Of a DNA stretch of 64,000 bases, positions 56,073 through 64,000 are shown piece after piece. The notes under the pieces were generated by a model that made no database searches, was not told the origin of the DNA, and saw only the letters and a list, made by a program, of their open reading frames with translations. The DNA is from Rhodanobacter sp. DHB23. GTDB taxonomy: Bacteria; Pseudomonadota; Gammaproteobacteria; Xanthomonadales; Rhodanobacteraceae. The stretch covers positions 248,001 through 312,000 of the forward strand of contig NZ_JACYXK010000029.1 in assembly GCF_014842975.1 (NCBI RefSeq). The letters run 5' to 3'. Position 1 is the first letter of the stretch; each line of letters begins with the position of its first letter. The position numbers were made by a program, and so were the translations under genes.

Positions 56073-56750
56073 ATGCAGCACACGTCGAACCGCCATCGCA
56101 TCTTCGCCGCCGTGGCGGCACTGCTGGGCTGGCTCACGTTGGCGTTGCAGTTGTTGCTGTCGATCCGGCTGGGCATCGACAACGGGCGCGGCGCATGGAG
56201 CGGCGTATGGACCTACCTCGGCTACTTCACCATCCTCACCAATCTTCTGGTGGCTCTGGTGCTGACCGCGGCGGCGCGTGGTCCGCAAAACGCAGTCGAC
56301 CGCCGGCTCCTCCGCCCGGGCATGCAGACCGCGACCGCGATGAGCATCGTCATCGTCGCTGCGGTCTACAACCTGATGTTGCGCCAGCTGTGGCAGCCGC
56401 ACGGCTGGCAGATCGTCGCCGACAACATGCTGCACGTGGTGATGCCGGCACTGTTCCTGCTGCATTGGTGGCTGGCGGTGCCGAAGGCAACGCTGCGCTG
56501 GCCTCAGGTATTTACCTGGCAGGTGTATCCAGCCGTGTATTTCGCCTACGTGCTGCTGCGTGGCGCGATGGATGGCCGCTATCCGTATCCGTTCCTCGAT
56601 GTCACCACGCTGGGCTACCTGCGCGTACTGCTCGATGCCTGCGGCGTGCTGCTGGCGTTTGTCCTGGTCGGCGTGGCCTTGGTTGCGCTGGGACGATGGC
56701 AAGCAAGGCGTTCCGTGAAAACCCGCATCGCGCCGCCGACGAAGTCCTGA
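56073..56750 (+). CDS. Pr6Pr-family integral membrane protein
   Basis: 225 residues with six hydrophobic segments, among them VAALLGWLTLALQLLLSI, LTNLLVALVLTAAA, LHVVMPALFLLHWWLAVP and ACGVLLAFVLVGVALVAL. YLGYFTILTNLLVAL and the central HxxxP helix, VYPAVYFAYVLLRGAMDG, are the Pr6Pr signature (related to eukaryotic FAR-17a/AIG1-like proteins). Function is unknown, with no catalytic residue that I can assign. It lies 23 bp after ubiE and may be cotranscribed. Confidence 0.82.
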   Translation: MQHTSNRHRIFAAVAALLGWLTLALQLLLSIRLGIDNGRGAWSGVWTYLGYFTILTNLLVALVLTAAARGPQNAVDRRLLRPGMQTATAMSIVIVAAVYNLMLRQLWQPHGWQIVADNMLHVVMPALFLLHWWLAVPKATLRWPQVFTWQVYPAVYFAYVLLRGAMDGRYPYPFLDVTTLGYLRVLLDACGVLLAFVLVGVALVALGRWQARRSVKTRIAPPTKS

Positions 56751-56762
56751 GCGCGACGCACG

Positions 56763-57455
56763 TCAGGCTGGTACGCGCAGATCCTGCAACCACGTGCCCG
56801 CGCGCCGCGCTTCGTCCTCATGCTCGGGGTCGCGCCACGGCTCCGCCAAGGCCGCGTCATACCACTCGCGCATGGCGGGCAGGTCGAGCAAACGCTGCGC
56901 ATAAGCCATCGCCGCGGCGCCAAGCTGCAGTCCATAGCTCTGGATGCGGAACGCCACCGGCGCGAAGAACGCATCGACCGCGGTGAAATCCTTGCCGGCG
57001 AGGAAGGGGCCGCCGAAGCGCACCAGGCCCTCGCTCCACAGCTCGTCGATGCGCGCCATGTCCTTGCGCAAGGCTTCGCCGGGCGCATCGATGCGCACGC
57101 GCACGCCGCAGTTCATCGTGCAGCTGCCGCGCAAGGCGTTGAAGCCGGAATGCATCTCGGCGGCGGCGCAACGTGCCCATGCCCGCGCCTGCGGATCGGA
57201 CGGCCAGATGCCGGCGTGCCGCTCGGCGAGGTATTCCGCGATCGCCAATGAATCCCATACCACGGTGTCGCCGTCGCATAGGCAGGGCACCTTGCCGCTG
57301 GGCGAGAACGCGCGGAACGCCGCCCAGTTCGCGCCCACGCCGCCGTCGAACGGCACCAGCTTTTCCGTGAACGCGATGCCGCGCTCGCGCAGCAGCACCC
57401 ACGGCCGCAGCGACCACGAGGAGTAGTTCTTGTTGGCGATGTAGAGCTCGTACAC
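56763..57455 (-). CDS. Glutathione S-transferase family protein
   Basis: 230 residues from GTG 57455, chosen because CGAGGAGTGCATC precedes it; upstream in-frame codons lack a signal. YELYIANKNYSSWSLRPWVL places it in the zeta/YfcF-like group, with the catalytic Ser in the SSWS motif, PSGKVPCL with the cis-Pro of the thioredoxin fold and DSLAIAEYLAERH. The C-terminal helical domain is GST-like (DFTAVDAFFAPVAFR). The substrate is unknown. It is convergent with the Pr6Pr gene, 12 bp apart. Confidence 0.88.
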   Translation of the reverse strand: MYELYIANKNYSSWSLRPWVLLRERGIAFTEKLVPFDGGVGANWAAFRAFSPSGKVPCLCDGDTVVWDSLAIAEYLAERHAGIWPSDPQARAWARCAAAEMHSGFNALRGSCTMNCGVRVRIDAPGEALRKDMARIDELWSEGLVRFGGPFLAGKDFTAVDAFFAPVAFRIQSYGLQLGAAAMAYAQRLLDLPAMREWYDAALAEPWRDPEHEDEARRAGTWLQDLRVPA

Positions 57456-57509
57456 GATGCACTCCTCGATTGGTGGTCTGAATGGTGCGGCCTGCATCGC
57501 CGGGCATGG

Positions 57510-58346
57510 CTACATCAGGCGGGCCCTTCCCGAGACGCGGATGGAACTGCCCGGCCCCGCCGGAATCTCGGCCCTGAGCCGCGAGGGACTGCCCATGTCC
57601 ACGCCCTGCAGCACCTCGATGTCGCCGCCATGCGGCCAGCCCAGGTCGCGCAGGTAGCCGGCGAAAGCCGCGGTCGCGGCACCCGTGGCGGGATCTTCGT
57701 AGACACCACCGGAGGCGAAGGGATTGCGAGTGTGGAAACGCTGCGGTGTCTCGGCATGGGCGAGCAGAATGGTGACCAGCCCGGCACGGCGCATCAAGGC
57801 GCGGCCGGCGTCCAGTTCGTAGGCCATCGACGCCAACGCTTCGCGGCTACGCAAGGCCAGCGCCAGATGGTCCGCGCCGCCGTGGATCAACGCGGGTGGC
57901 AGGCGCGGATCGAGATCCGCGCGGCTGTAGCCGAACAGCGCCAGCGCCTCGTCCACCAGCGCCTGCGGCGCGGGCGCGCTGCGGGTCGGCGGCGATTGCA
58001 GCGCGGCGCTCAGCGTGCCGCCCGCGCTGCGGCCCTCGACGGTGATCTTCGCCTCGTTGAGGGTCAACGCGAATACGCCGTCGCCCTGCGCGAGCGCGAG
58101 CGCCGCGCCCAGCGCGATCGTGGCGTGGCCGCAGAACGGCACCTCGGATTCGGGCGAGAAATAGCGCACCCGCCAGCCATCGTCCTGGCGCATGGCGAAG
58201 GCGGTTTCCGAAAACCCGACCTCGGCGGCAATCCGCTGCATTGCCGCCGCATCCGGCAACGCATCGGCGATCAGCACACCCGCGGGATTGCCGCCGGCAT
58301 CGCCGTCGGCGAAGGCCGCGATGCGCAGGACCCCGGCGCCGCTCAT
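57510..58346 (-). CDS. PhzF-family isomerase
   Basis: 278 residues from ATG 58346, which overlaps the EamA stop as ATGA. PhzF features include RIAAFADGDAGGNPAGV, the catalytic Glu in VGFSETAFA, RYFSPESEVPFCGHATIALG, and GGVYEDPATGAATAAFAGYL. It is probably an isomerase or epimerase with no cofactor, as in phenazine or trans-2,3-dihydro-3-hydroxyanthranilate chemistry, but no phenazine genes are present, so the substrate is unknown. It forms an operon with the EamA permease. Confidence 0.9.
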   Translation of the reverse strand: MSGAGVLRIAAFADGDAGGNPAGVLIADALPDAAAMQRIAAEVGFSETAFAMRQDDGWRVRYFSPESEVPFCGHATIALGAALALAQGDGVFALTLNEAKITVEGRSAGGTLSAALQSPPTRSAPAPQALVDEALALFGYSRADLDPRLPPALIHGGADHLALALRSREALASMAYELDAGRALMRRAGLVTILLAHAETPQRFHTRNPFASGGVYEDPATGAATAAFAGYLRDLGWPHGGDIEVLQGVDMGSPSRLRAEIPAGPGSSIRVSGRARLM

Positions 58347-59254
58347 GTCGCCTCCGAAACAGCGGCCGGCACCGGCGGCGCCCGACGGCGCGCATTCGCC
58401 AGCACCACGCCGCCGATCACGATGGCGCCGCCCACCAGCACCATCGCGCCAGGCACTTCGCCCAGCCATACCCAGCCGATCACGATGGCGATGGGCGGCG
58501 AGAGGTAGATGAAACTGGACACGCGCGACGCGCTGGCGCGATGCACTGCCACGTTCCATGCGAGATAGCCGATGAAGCTCGGCGCGATGCCCAGCCACAA
58601 CAGCGCGGCGACATGCGACCACGGTGCCGCCGCCAGCGCCTGCGGCAAGCCGCCCGCGAACGGCAGGCAACCCAGCGTGCCGGCGAAGAAGGCGAAGGCG
58701 GTGACCGCCAATGTGCTGGAGCGCGCGAACATCGGTTTCTGCCCCACGAAGAAGATCGCCGAGGCCAGCACGCACACCAGCACCAGCAGCGCCTTCGGAT
58801 CGGCTTCGACTTTTTGCCCGCTGGCCAGCACCACCAGCACCGTGCCGACCAGTGCGATGGCAAGGCCGATCCAGGTGCGCAGGCTCAAACGCTCGTGCAG
58901 CCACAACGCCGACACCGCCGCCGTCGCCGCGGGTACCAGGCAGATGATGATGGACGCCGTGCCGCTGGCGATGCGCGTTTCCGACCAGTTGAGGCAGACG
59001 TGGTACGCGGTGAGCCCGACCAGCCCCAGCACGAACAACTTCGGCCAGTCGCGCAGCGCCGGCAGCGGCACGCGCTTCGCCGCCAGCAGCGCGGCGAAGC
59101 ACAGCGAGCCGATGGCCAGCCGCGCGAACGCCACCTCGCCCGGCGTGAACGAGGCCAGCGCGTAGGCGATCGCGGCATACGCCGACGACCAGGTGACCAG
59201 CGCGATGGCGATGCAGACTAGGGCGCGTGCGTCGAGGCGCTCGGTGGCGCTCAT
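58343..59254 (-). CDS. EamA/DMT-family transporter
   Basis: 303 residues with ten predicted membrane helices in two EamA repeats; for example YAAIAYALASFTPGEVAFAR near the first and WLGEVPGAMVLVGGAIVIGG near the last. The last residues are soluble. Members of the RhaT/YdcZ-like group export amino acids or metabolites. Operon with PhzF and divergent orientation to an Lrp-type regulator suggest control by an amino acid (inference). Confidence 0.9.
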   Translation of the reverse strand: MSATERLDARALVCIAIALVTWSSAYAAIAYALASFTPGEVAFARLAIGSLCFAALLAAKRVPLPALRDWPKLFVLGLVGLTAYHVCLNWSETRIASGTASIIICLVPAATAAVSALWLHERLSLRTWIGLAIALVGTVLVVLASGQKVEADPKALLVLVCVLASAIFFVGQKPMFARSSTLAVTAFAFFAGTLGCLPFAGGLPQALAAAPWSHVAALLWLGIAPSFIGYLAWNVAVHRASASRVSSFIYLSPPIAIVIGWVWLGEVPGAMVLVGGAIVIGGVVLANARRRAPPVPAAVSEAT

Positions 59255-59336
59255 GGGTGGAAGTTCCTGCAGTGGGGAGTGCGCATCCTAGTCTTGCCGG
59301 CGATGCCGCGGAATAATGCATCGACAGGCCACCACG

Positions 59337-59873
59337 ATGTTTCGCCGTCGATCGAAACAAAAACCGGAGCATGCCGCCTTGGAATCGAAACCCGAACTGG
59401 ACGCCAAGGACTGGCAGTTGCTGGAAGCCCTGCAGCGCGACGCGCGGCTGGGCTACGCCGAGCTGGGCCGCAAGGTGAAGCTCTCCGCGCCAGCCGTGGC
59501 CGAACGCGTGAAGCGGCTGGAGGATGCCGGCGTGATCACCGGCTATCGCGCCATGGTGGAACCGAAAAGGCTGGGCTACCGCATCGAGGCGATGGTACGG
59601 CTGCGCTGCGACGGCGGCATCTGCGCGCGCATCGGCCAGATCGTCGCGGACATCCCCGAGGTGCTGGATTGCCGCCGCCTCGCCGGTGAGGATTCCGCCC
59701 TTCTGCGCGTGGTGGCGATGTCCATCAACCACCTCGAAAGCGTGCTCGATCGCCTGCTGAAGATCCACTCCAGCATCAGCACCACCACGCTGATCGTGCT
59801 GCAGGCGCCGCACGCGAACCGCGCGGTCACCCGCGCGATGTGGGACGCCGCGCGCAAGCTGCCGCTGGATTGA
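59337..59873 (+). CDS. Lrp/AsnC-family transcriptional regulator
   Basis: 178 residues from ATG 59337 (an ATG at 59316 is the alternative). The N-terminal 20 residues are a polar, Lys/Glu-rich extension. The HTH is LDAKDWQLLEALQRDARLGY then AELGRKVKLSAPAVAERVKR, and the RAM domain has YRAMVEPKRLGY and LDCRRLAGEDSALLRVV. It is divergent from the EamA gene and so is its likely regulator. Confidence 0.9.
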   Translation: MFRRRSKQKPEHAALESKPELDAKDWQLLEALQRDARLGYAELGRKVKLSAPAVAERVKRLEDAGVITGYRAMVEPKRLGYRIEAMVRLRCDGGICARIGQIVADIPEVLDCRRLAGEDSALLRVVAMSINHLESVLDRLLKIHSSISTTTLIVLQAPHANRAVTRAMWDAARKLPLD

Positions 59874-59904
59874 GCGGTCGCGCACGGCGCGAATCCGGCT
59901 GCCG

Positions 59905-60546
59905 TCACAGGAATGCCGGTTTGTCGCCTTCCGTACCGGGCTTGTCCACGCCGACATTGCCGCACACCAGCAGGCCGGGCGATTCGATCAGCTTCACGAC
60001 CAGGTCCGCCACGCTGCGGCGCGAGACCTCGGTGCCCTTGAACGGCGCGTCGCGGCCTGTGGTCTCGTAGTCGATCTCGTCCTCGTCGGTAAGCCATGCG
60101 GGACGCAGGATGGTGTAGTCCAGGCCGGAAGCCTCGAGCATGTCCGCCGCACGGCGGTAAGGGCCGAGGTAGGGGCCGATCTCGCGGCGGTTCCAGGCGC
60201 CGAACTTGCCGGGCACCTCGTCGTAGATGCCCAGCGAGGCGACGAACACGATGCGCTTCACGCCGGCGGCCTGCATCGCCGCGACGATGGATTTCATCTG
60301 CACATCCACCTCGCCGGCCAGGTTGACGTAGACCAGGTCCTGTCCCGCCATGGCGGCATCGAGCCGGTCCCGGTCGAGCACGTCGCCTTCGACGATGCGC
60401 GCATGCGCGGGAGCGCGGCCGAGCTTCCGCGCATGCCGGAGGAACAGCGTGAGCCTGGTGTCGTCGCGATCGGCCAGCATGCGGATCACCCAGCGGGCGA
60501 TCTGGCCGCCGGCGCCCAGCACCAGCACGTTGCCTGCACGTTTCAT
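59905..60546 (-). CDS. NAD(P)-binding SDR-like protein (NmrA/YwnB type)
   Basis: 213 residues from ATG 60546, with CCGGAG upstream. The N-terminal [18 protein letters not shown] is an atypical Rossmann start, followed by [11 protein letters not shown], and the segments [14 protein letters not shown] and [15 protein letters not shown] are typical of extended SDR-like NAD(P)-binding proteins. It is the last gene of the minus-strand operon containing two hydrolases. Substrate and reaction are unknown. Confidence 0.85.
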   Translation of the reverse strand: MKRAGNVLVLGAGGQIARWVIRMLADRDDTRLTLFLRHARKLGRAPAHARIVEGDVLDRDRLDAAMAGQDLVYVNLAGEVDVQMKSIVAAMQAAGVKRIVFVASLGIYDEVPGKFGAWNRREIGPYLGPYRRAADMLEASGLDYTILRPAWLTDEDEIDYETTGRDAPFKGTEVSRRSVADLVVKLIESPGLLVCGNVGVDKPGTEGDKPAFL

Positions 60547-60574
60547 GGTCAATGCTCCGGTTGCGATGGCGTGC

Positions 60575-61489
60575 TTACAGTTTCGCCGCGAAGAAAGGCG
60601 TCAGGCGGGACACCGCTTCGTCCACGTACTTCGGCACGTCGTAGAGCTGCATGTGGTTCGAACCGTCCACGACGTGGAACTGCTTGTCCTGGCTGGCGGC
60701 GCGCGCGTACAGGTCGTCGCTCATCCACTTGCTGCCCGCGACGCTGCCCGCGACGATCAGCAGCGGCTGGGTCAGGAAGGCCTCGGCCTTGTGGAAGGCG
60801 TCGTAGGTGATGATCTGGTTGAGGCTGCGCGCGGTGGCCCAGCCTGGTGCGGTGGGGTATTCGCAGCGCGGCGTGTGGTAGTACTCCCAGGCTTCCTCCA
60901 GCTCCTTGTTCGGCGCATCTTCCCTGCGCAGCGGCGCCAGCGGGATCTGCACGGTCGCCGCGCCGCCGGCCTCGGCCGTGCGCGCCTGCGAGCCGCCCTG
61001 CAGCGCGGGGATGGCGTCGGCATCCTTGATGCTGTTGTCCCAGCCGTTGCGGAACATCGCGCCGATGTTCACCGCGCTGACCGTCGCCACCGCCTTGATG
61101 CGGCGGTCGTTGATCGCCGCGTTCGCGGCATAGCCGCCGCCGGCGCAGATGCCCATCGCGCCGATGCGCCCGGCGTCCACTTAAGGCAGCGTGGTGAGGT
61201 AATCGACCACCGCGCTGATGTCCTCGGTGCGCACGTACGGGTTTTCGAGCTGGCGCGGTTCGCCGGTGCTTTCGCCCTGGTAGGAGGCGTCGAAGGCGAT
61301 GGCGACCAGGCCCTGCGCGGCGAGTTTGCGCGCGTAGAGGCCGGCGGTCTGTTCCTTGACCCCGCCGCCCGGGTGCGCGACGACGACCGCGGCATACCGC
61401 TTGCCCGCGTCGAAATCCGGCGGGAAGTCGATGACCGCCGACAGGGTGATACCGGCGCCATTGGCGTTCTTGATGCTGATCTTTTGCAT
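60575..61489 (-). pseudogene. Alpha/beta hydrolase (dienelactone-hydrolase-like) interrupted by nonsense codon
   Basis: The frame starts at ATG 61489 (MQKISIKNANGAG) and continues to 60575 with one TAA at 61183-61181, codon 103. The intact paralogue at 61516-62439 has Tyr103 (TAC) in the identical context LPYVD. Past the stop the frame reads VDAGRIGAMGICAGGGYA with the Cys nucleophile elbow and ends LTPFFAAKL. Without the stop it would be 304 residues. It could be translated as two pieces, or be a true pseudogene, or a sequencing error. Confidence 0.85.
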
Positions 61490-61515
61490 GATCCTGTCCT
61501 CGCGGGAAAAGCGGC

Positions 61516-62439
61516 TCAGAGATGGGTCCGGAAGAACGGCACGACCCTGGCGAGCGCCTGCCGTACCGGCTCGGGCTGGTCGTACAACTCGTAGTGCGAT
61601 GCGCCTTCCACCACGACCAGTTCCTTGTGCGCCGAGGCCGCGCGGCCATGGATTTCCAGGCCATCGCGGTAGGCGCCGAAGCCGCCAGGCTTGTCGCCGA
61701 TGACCACGATCATCGGCGTGGTCAGCAGCGTCTCGGCCAGGTGGAAGGCATCCCAGCCGACCGACGCAGCGCGGTGCGAGAACAGCGCGCGGGTGCCGGC
61801 GCCGTCGTTCGGGCAACGGTTGCGGTAGTAGTCGGTAGCGCCCAGCACGTCGATGTCGGTGATGCCGGCCTGCGCCGCGGCGTCGAGCGACGGCGGCACG
61901 AACAGGTCCACCTGCGGATCGGCGCCGCGCGCTTCCGCGGTGCGCTGCCTGCCCATCGCCTCCAGTGCGCCGATCGGGTCGTAGTTGCTGAAGCCCTCGC
62001 GGCACAGGCGCCCGAAGTTCACCCCGGTGATGCTGGCCAATGCCTTGATGCGGCGTTCGGTCATGCTGATGTTGATGGCGTAACCGCCGCCGCCGCAGAT
62101 GCCGAGCACGCCGATGCGGTCTTCATCCACGTACGGCAGGGTGACCAGGTAATCGACGACGTGGCGGAAATCCTCCACGGCCACGGTCGGATCCTCGATA
62201 TAGCGCGGCTCGCCGCCGCTCGCGCCCTGGGTGCTGCGATCGAAGGCGATGACCACGAAACCGGCCTCGGCCAGCGCCGCGCCGTAGACGTTGCCGGCGG
62301 TCTGCTCCTTGCAGCTGCCGATCGGGTGGGCACTGATGATCGCGGGGTATTTCCTGCGCTCGTCGAAACCGGGCGGGAAGCGGATATCGGCGGCGATATC
62401 CAACTGCATGTCGCGGTTGCGGATGTTCACGGTTTTCAT
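61516..62439 (-). CDS. Alpha/beta hydrolase, dienelactone-hydrolase-like (Cys nucleophile)
   Basis: 307 residues from ATG 62439, with CGAGGAACC upstream. The nucleophile elbow GICGGG has Cys115 where most hydrolases have Ser, as in dienelactone hydrolase; FDRSTQGASGGEPR is the oxyanion and lid region; GASHYELYD has the catalytic His. It has no signal peptide, so it is probably cytoplasmic. It is the first gene of a three-gene operon with a related hydrolase (with a nonsense codon) and an SDR-like gene; the substrate may be an ester or lactone. Confidence 0.87.
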   Translation of the reverse strand: MKTVNIRNRDMQLDIAADIRFPPGFDERRKYPAIISAHPIGSCKEQTAGNVYGAALAEAGFVVIAFDRSTQGASGGEPRYIEDPTVAVEDFRHVVDYLVTLPYVDEDRIGVLGICGGGGYAINISMTERRIKALASITGVNFGRLCREGFSNYDPIGALEAMGRQRTAEARGADPQVDLFVPPSLDAAAQAGITDIDVLGATDYYRNRCPNDGAGTRALFSHRAASVGWDAFHLAETLLTTPMIVVIGDKPGGFGAYRDGLEIHGRAASAHKELVVVEGASHYELYDQPEPVRQALARVVPFFRTHL

Positions 62440-62606
62440 GGCAGTCGGTTCCTCGGGAAGTGAAGACGCAACGCGCTCAAGCACTGTGCGCTTCGAATTG
62501 CGTTGGGCGATGCCCGGCGCCATGGCGGTGGACCCGTGCGGCGCATCGGTAGCTGCGGGAGGAAATGCTAGGCCGGCGATTGGTCGCCAGGAAGCCCATG
62601 AACTTG

Positions 62607-62617
62607 ACCACAGTGGT
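62607..62617. promoter_or_regulatory. Possible LysR box between divergent genes
   Basis: ACCACAGTGGT is a perfect 11-bp palindrome (one central base) within TTGACCACAGTGGTAA, lying between the hydrolase and LysR start codons. It fits the T-N11-A architecture of LysR binding sites. Confidence 0.45.
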
Positions 62618-62639
62618 AAGCATGGATTACCAATCGTCC

Positions 62640-63572
62640 ATGGACCCTTCCCTGCTCCCCCCGCTGGCCTGGTTCGCCCACATCGCCCGCCACCGCAGCT
62701 TCACCCGCGCGGCTGCCGAGATGGGCGTGTCACGGCCCGCGCTGTCGCAGCAGTTGAAAGCGCTGGAACGGCAGCTGGGCGTGAAGCTGCTCTACCGCAC
62801 CACGCGGGACATGTCGCTCACCGAGGAAGGCCAGCGCCTGTTCGACGCGATCCGCCCTTCGCTGGGTTCCATCGAGCGCGCGGTGCGCAGCCTGGGCGAG
62901 ATGCGCGACGAGCCGGCCGGCCTGCTGCGCGTCAACACCGGCCGCGTGGCCGCCCGGATGGTGCTGGAACCGCACCTGGCCGAATTCCTCGGGCGCTATC
63001 CGCTGCTGCGGCTGGAGGTGGTGATGGACGACGGCATCGCCAACATCATCGCCGACGGCTGCGACGCCGGCATCCGGCTGGGCGAAAGCCTGTCCGAGCA
63101 CATGGTGGCGGTGCCGGTCACGCCGATGATGCGCATGGCCGTGGCCGGCTCGCCCGACTACCTGCGCCGCCGCGGCAAGCCCGCCACCCCGGCCGACCTG
63201 GTGCAACACGACTGCGTGGGCTACCGGCAGACTTCGAGCGGCGCGATCTACGGCTGGGAGTTCAGCGCGCCCGACGTCGACGGCCACGATTTCGCCGTGG
63301 AGCCCAGGGGCTCCTTCATCAGCAACGACGACGAGGAAATGATCCGCGCCGCGCTGCAGGGCGTGGGCCTGGTCCAGCACATGGAGCGGACGCTGCAGCC
63401 TCATCTCGACGACGGCACGCTGGTCCGCGTGCTGAAGGACTGGTGCAAGCCGTTCCCCGGCTTCTACCTGTACGTGCCGTCCAGGGAATACATGCCGTCG
63501 AAAGTCAGGGCGCTGATGGACTTCCTGGTGGAGAAGCGGGGACGGATGTCTGCGCGGCCCCGCAGGCGCTGA
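62640..63572 (+). CDS. LysR-family transcriptional regulator
   Basis: 310 residues from ATG 62640; an in-frame ATG at 62622 is equally possible because neither has a clear ribosome-binding site. The winged HTH reads FAHIARHRSFTRAAAEMGVS then RPALSQQLKALERQLG. The effector domain has GDCDAGIRLGESL-type and AVAGSPDYLRRRGKP segments, as in CrgA-type LysR proteins. It is divergent from the hydrolase operon and is its probable regulator. Confidence 0.92.
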   Translation: MDPSLLPPLAWFAHIARHRSFTRAAAEMGVSRPALSQQLKALERQLGVKLLYRTTRDMSLTEEGQRLFDAIRPSLGSIERAVRSLGEMRDEPAGLLRVNTGRVAARMVLEPHLAEFLGRYPLLRLEVVMDDGIANIIADGCDAGIRLGESLSEHMVAVPVTPMMRMAVAGSPDYLRRRGKPATPADLVQHDCVGYRQTSSGAIYGWEFSAPDVDGHDFAVEPRGSFISNDDEEMIRAALQGVGLVQHMERTLQPHLDDGTLVRVLKDWCKPFPGFYLYVPSREYMPSKVRALMDFLVEKRGRMSARPRRR

Positions 63573-63834
63573 AGGATGCCGGCGCCAACCAGCACGGCGC
63601 ATGCGCCGCCCATGCAGTGCACTTGCCACGCCTTGCACATCCTGCGCCAGCGATACCGGCGCCCAGACCACATGCCCCATCGGACGGGCATACTCCCCAT
63701 CCTCATACCCACGAGCGAATCACGCATGAAAGGGGACGGACGAGATTAAGAGACCGGGTTTTCAGGTGACGGCTTACCACCATCGCCCCGATCTGCTGAC
63801 TGCGTGGATGACCATCCGGCGCCAATCATGCGGC
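63573..63834. other. Intergenic region upstream of RAYT with REP-like motif
   Basis: 262 bp with no gene that I can support. GAAAGGGGACGGACGAGATT (63727-63746) resembles sequence commonly found next to RAYT genes and REP elements in this group (from memory). Confidence 0.4.
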
Positions 63835-64000
63835 ATGCCTCGTCGTCCGCGCCTTCAGCTTTCGGGAACCCCTCTCCATGTCACCCAGCGTGGCGTCAAT
63901 CGCTGTGCAATCTTCGTTGACGACCTTGATCGAAACCACTTTTACGATCTGTTGCGCGAGGCCATGGCCGAGCACCTCATCGACGTGCACGCCTACGTTT
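63835..64000 (+). CDS. REP-associated tyrosine transposase (RAYT), N-terminal part
   Basis: The frame from ATG 63835 is open to the window end (MPRRPRLQLSGTPLHVTQRG, then VNRCAIFVDDLDRNHFYDLL and AMAEHLIDVHAYV). This is the N-terminus of an IS200-like Y1 transposase; PLHVTQRGVNR is the first conserved RAYT motif, and the HUH motif would follow. An in-frame ATG at 63808 is an alternative start. RAYTs move or maintain REP elements, which are abundant in this window. Confidence 0.85.
   Translation, partial: MPRRPRLQLSGTPLHVTQRGVNRCAIFVDDLDRNHFYDLLREAMAEHLIDVHAYV

Noticed and set aside
57510-58346. Phenazine biosynthesis gene phzF
   Set aside because: The family is broad and no other phz genes are nearby; the partner is an EamA transporter, so I keep only the family name.
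57510-59957. One continuous minus-strand frame that would join PhzF to about 530 upstream residues
   Set aside because: Upstream of ATG 58346 this frame is out of frame with the EamA gene and has no domain; the PhzF ATG overlaps the EamA stop as expected for a separate gene.

Overview
The window is high-GC, densely coded DNA with gammaproteobacterial housekeeping genes (gpsA-secB, rpmB-rpmG, mutM, tdk, rep, plsB, ubiE). It also has large TonB-dependent receptors, a tryptophan-halogenase-like protein in a glucan locus, and abundant palindromic repeats with a REP-associated transposase. Together these suggest a Xanthomonadales bacterium, most likely Rhodanobacteraceae (Rhodanobacter/Dyella-like). 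That assignment is inferred from gene content; no rRNA gene is present.

Region by region. 1-11.1 kb: a glucan/glucoside utilisation locus with a glucokinase C-terminus, HAD phosphatase, LacI regulator, secreted GH3 beta-glucosidase, TonB receptor, halogenase-like flavoprotein and NdvA-like glucan exporter; copies of the 14-bp palindrome TGACAGCGCTGTCA precede the GH3 and receptor genes. 11.3-13.9 kb: a 36-residue membrane peptide and a TetR-P450 operon. 14.1-21.2 kb: an AT-richer island bounded by transposase relics. It holds two related small secreted Cys-pair peptides upstream, on the same strand, of a tightly overlapping four-gene MacAB-type exporter operon with two adaptors, one of them a double-length protein. 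This is the best candidate for an undescribed system. 21.5-31.3 kb: SNF2 helicase, gpsA, secB, ribosomal protein genes, a DUF4166/DCC/saccharopine-dehydrogenase-like group and a fatty acid desaturase. 31.6-35.2 kb: a GldA/F/G-like ABC operon into which a 268-bp MITE-like element is inserted; its inverted repeat supplies the ribosome-binding site and start codon of the permease gene. 35.3-42.5 kb: mutM, a nitroreductase, a gene of unknown function between inverted REP copies, tdk carrying an in-frame repeat insertion, rep, and a TPR-sulfotransferase. 42.7-48.9 kb: two paralogous TonB receptors that share a conserved upstream box and a covarying leader hairpin. 49.2-56.8 kb: an AI-2E-type transporter, acid phosphatase, lipoprotein, plsB, ubiE and a membrane protein. 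56.8-62.4 kb: GST, PhzF/EamA with a divergent Lrp-type gene, and two tandem Cys-nucleophile hydrolases, one broken by a nonsense codon, with a divergent LysR gene. The window ends inside a RAYT transposase.

Mobile and repeat content is a theme. There is one MITE-like family (two full copies and one truncated), at least three palindromic repeat families, IS4-type and IS200-type relics and a RAYT. Several repeats have changed genes: the start of the ABC permease, the tdk insertion, and the separation of the two peptide genes.
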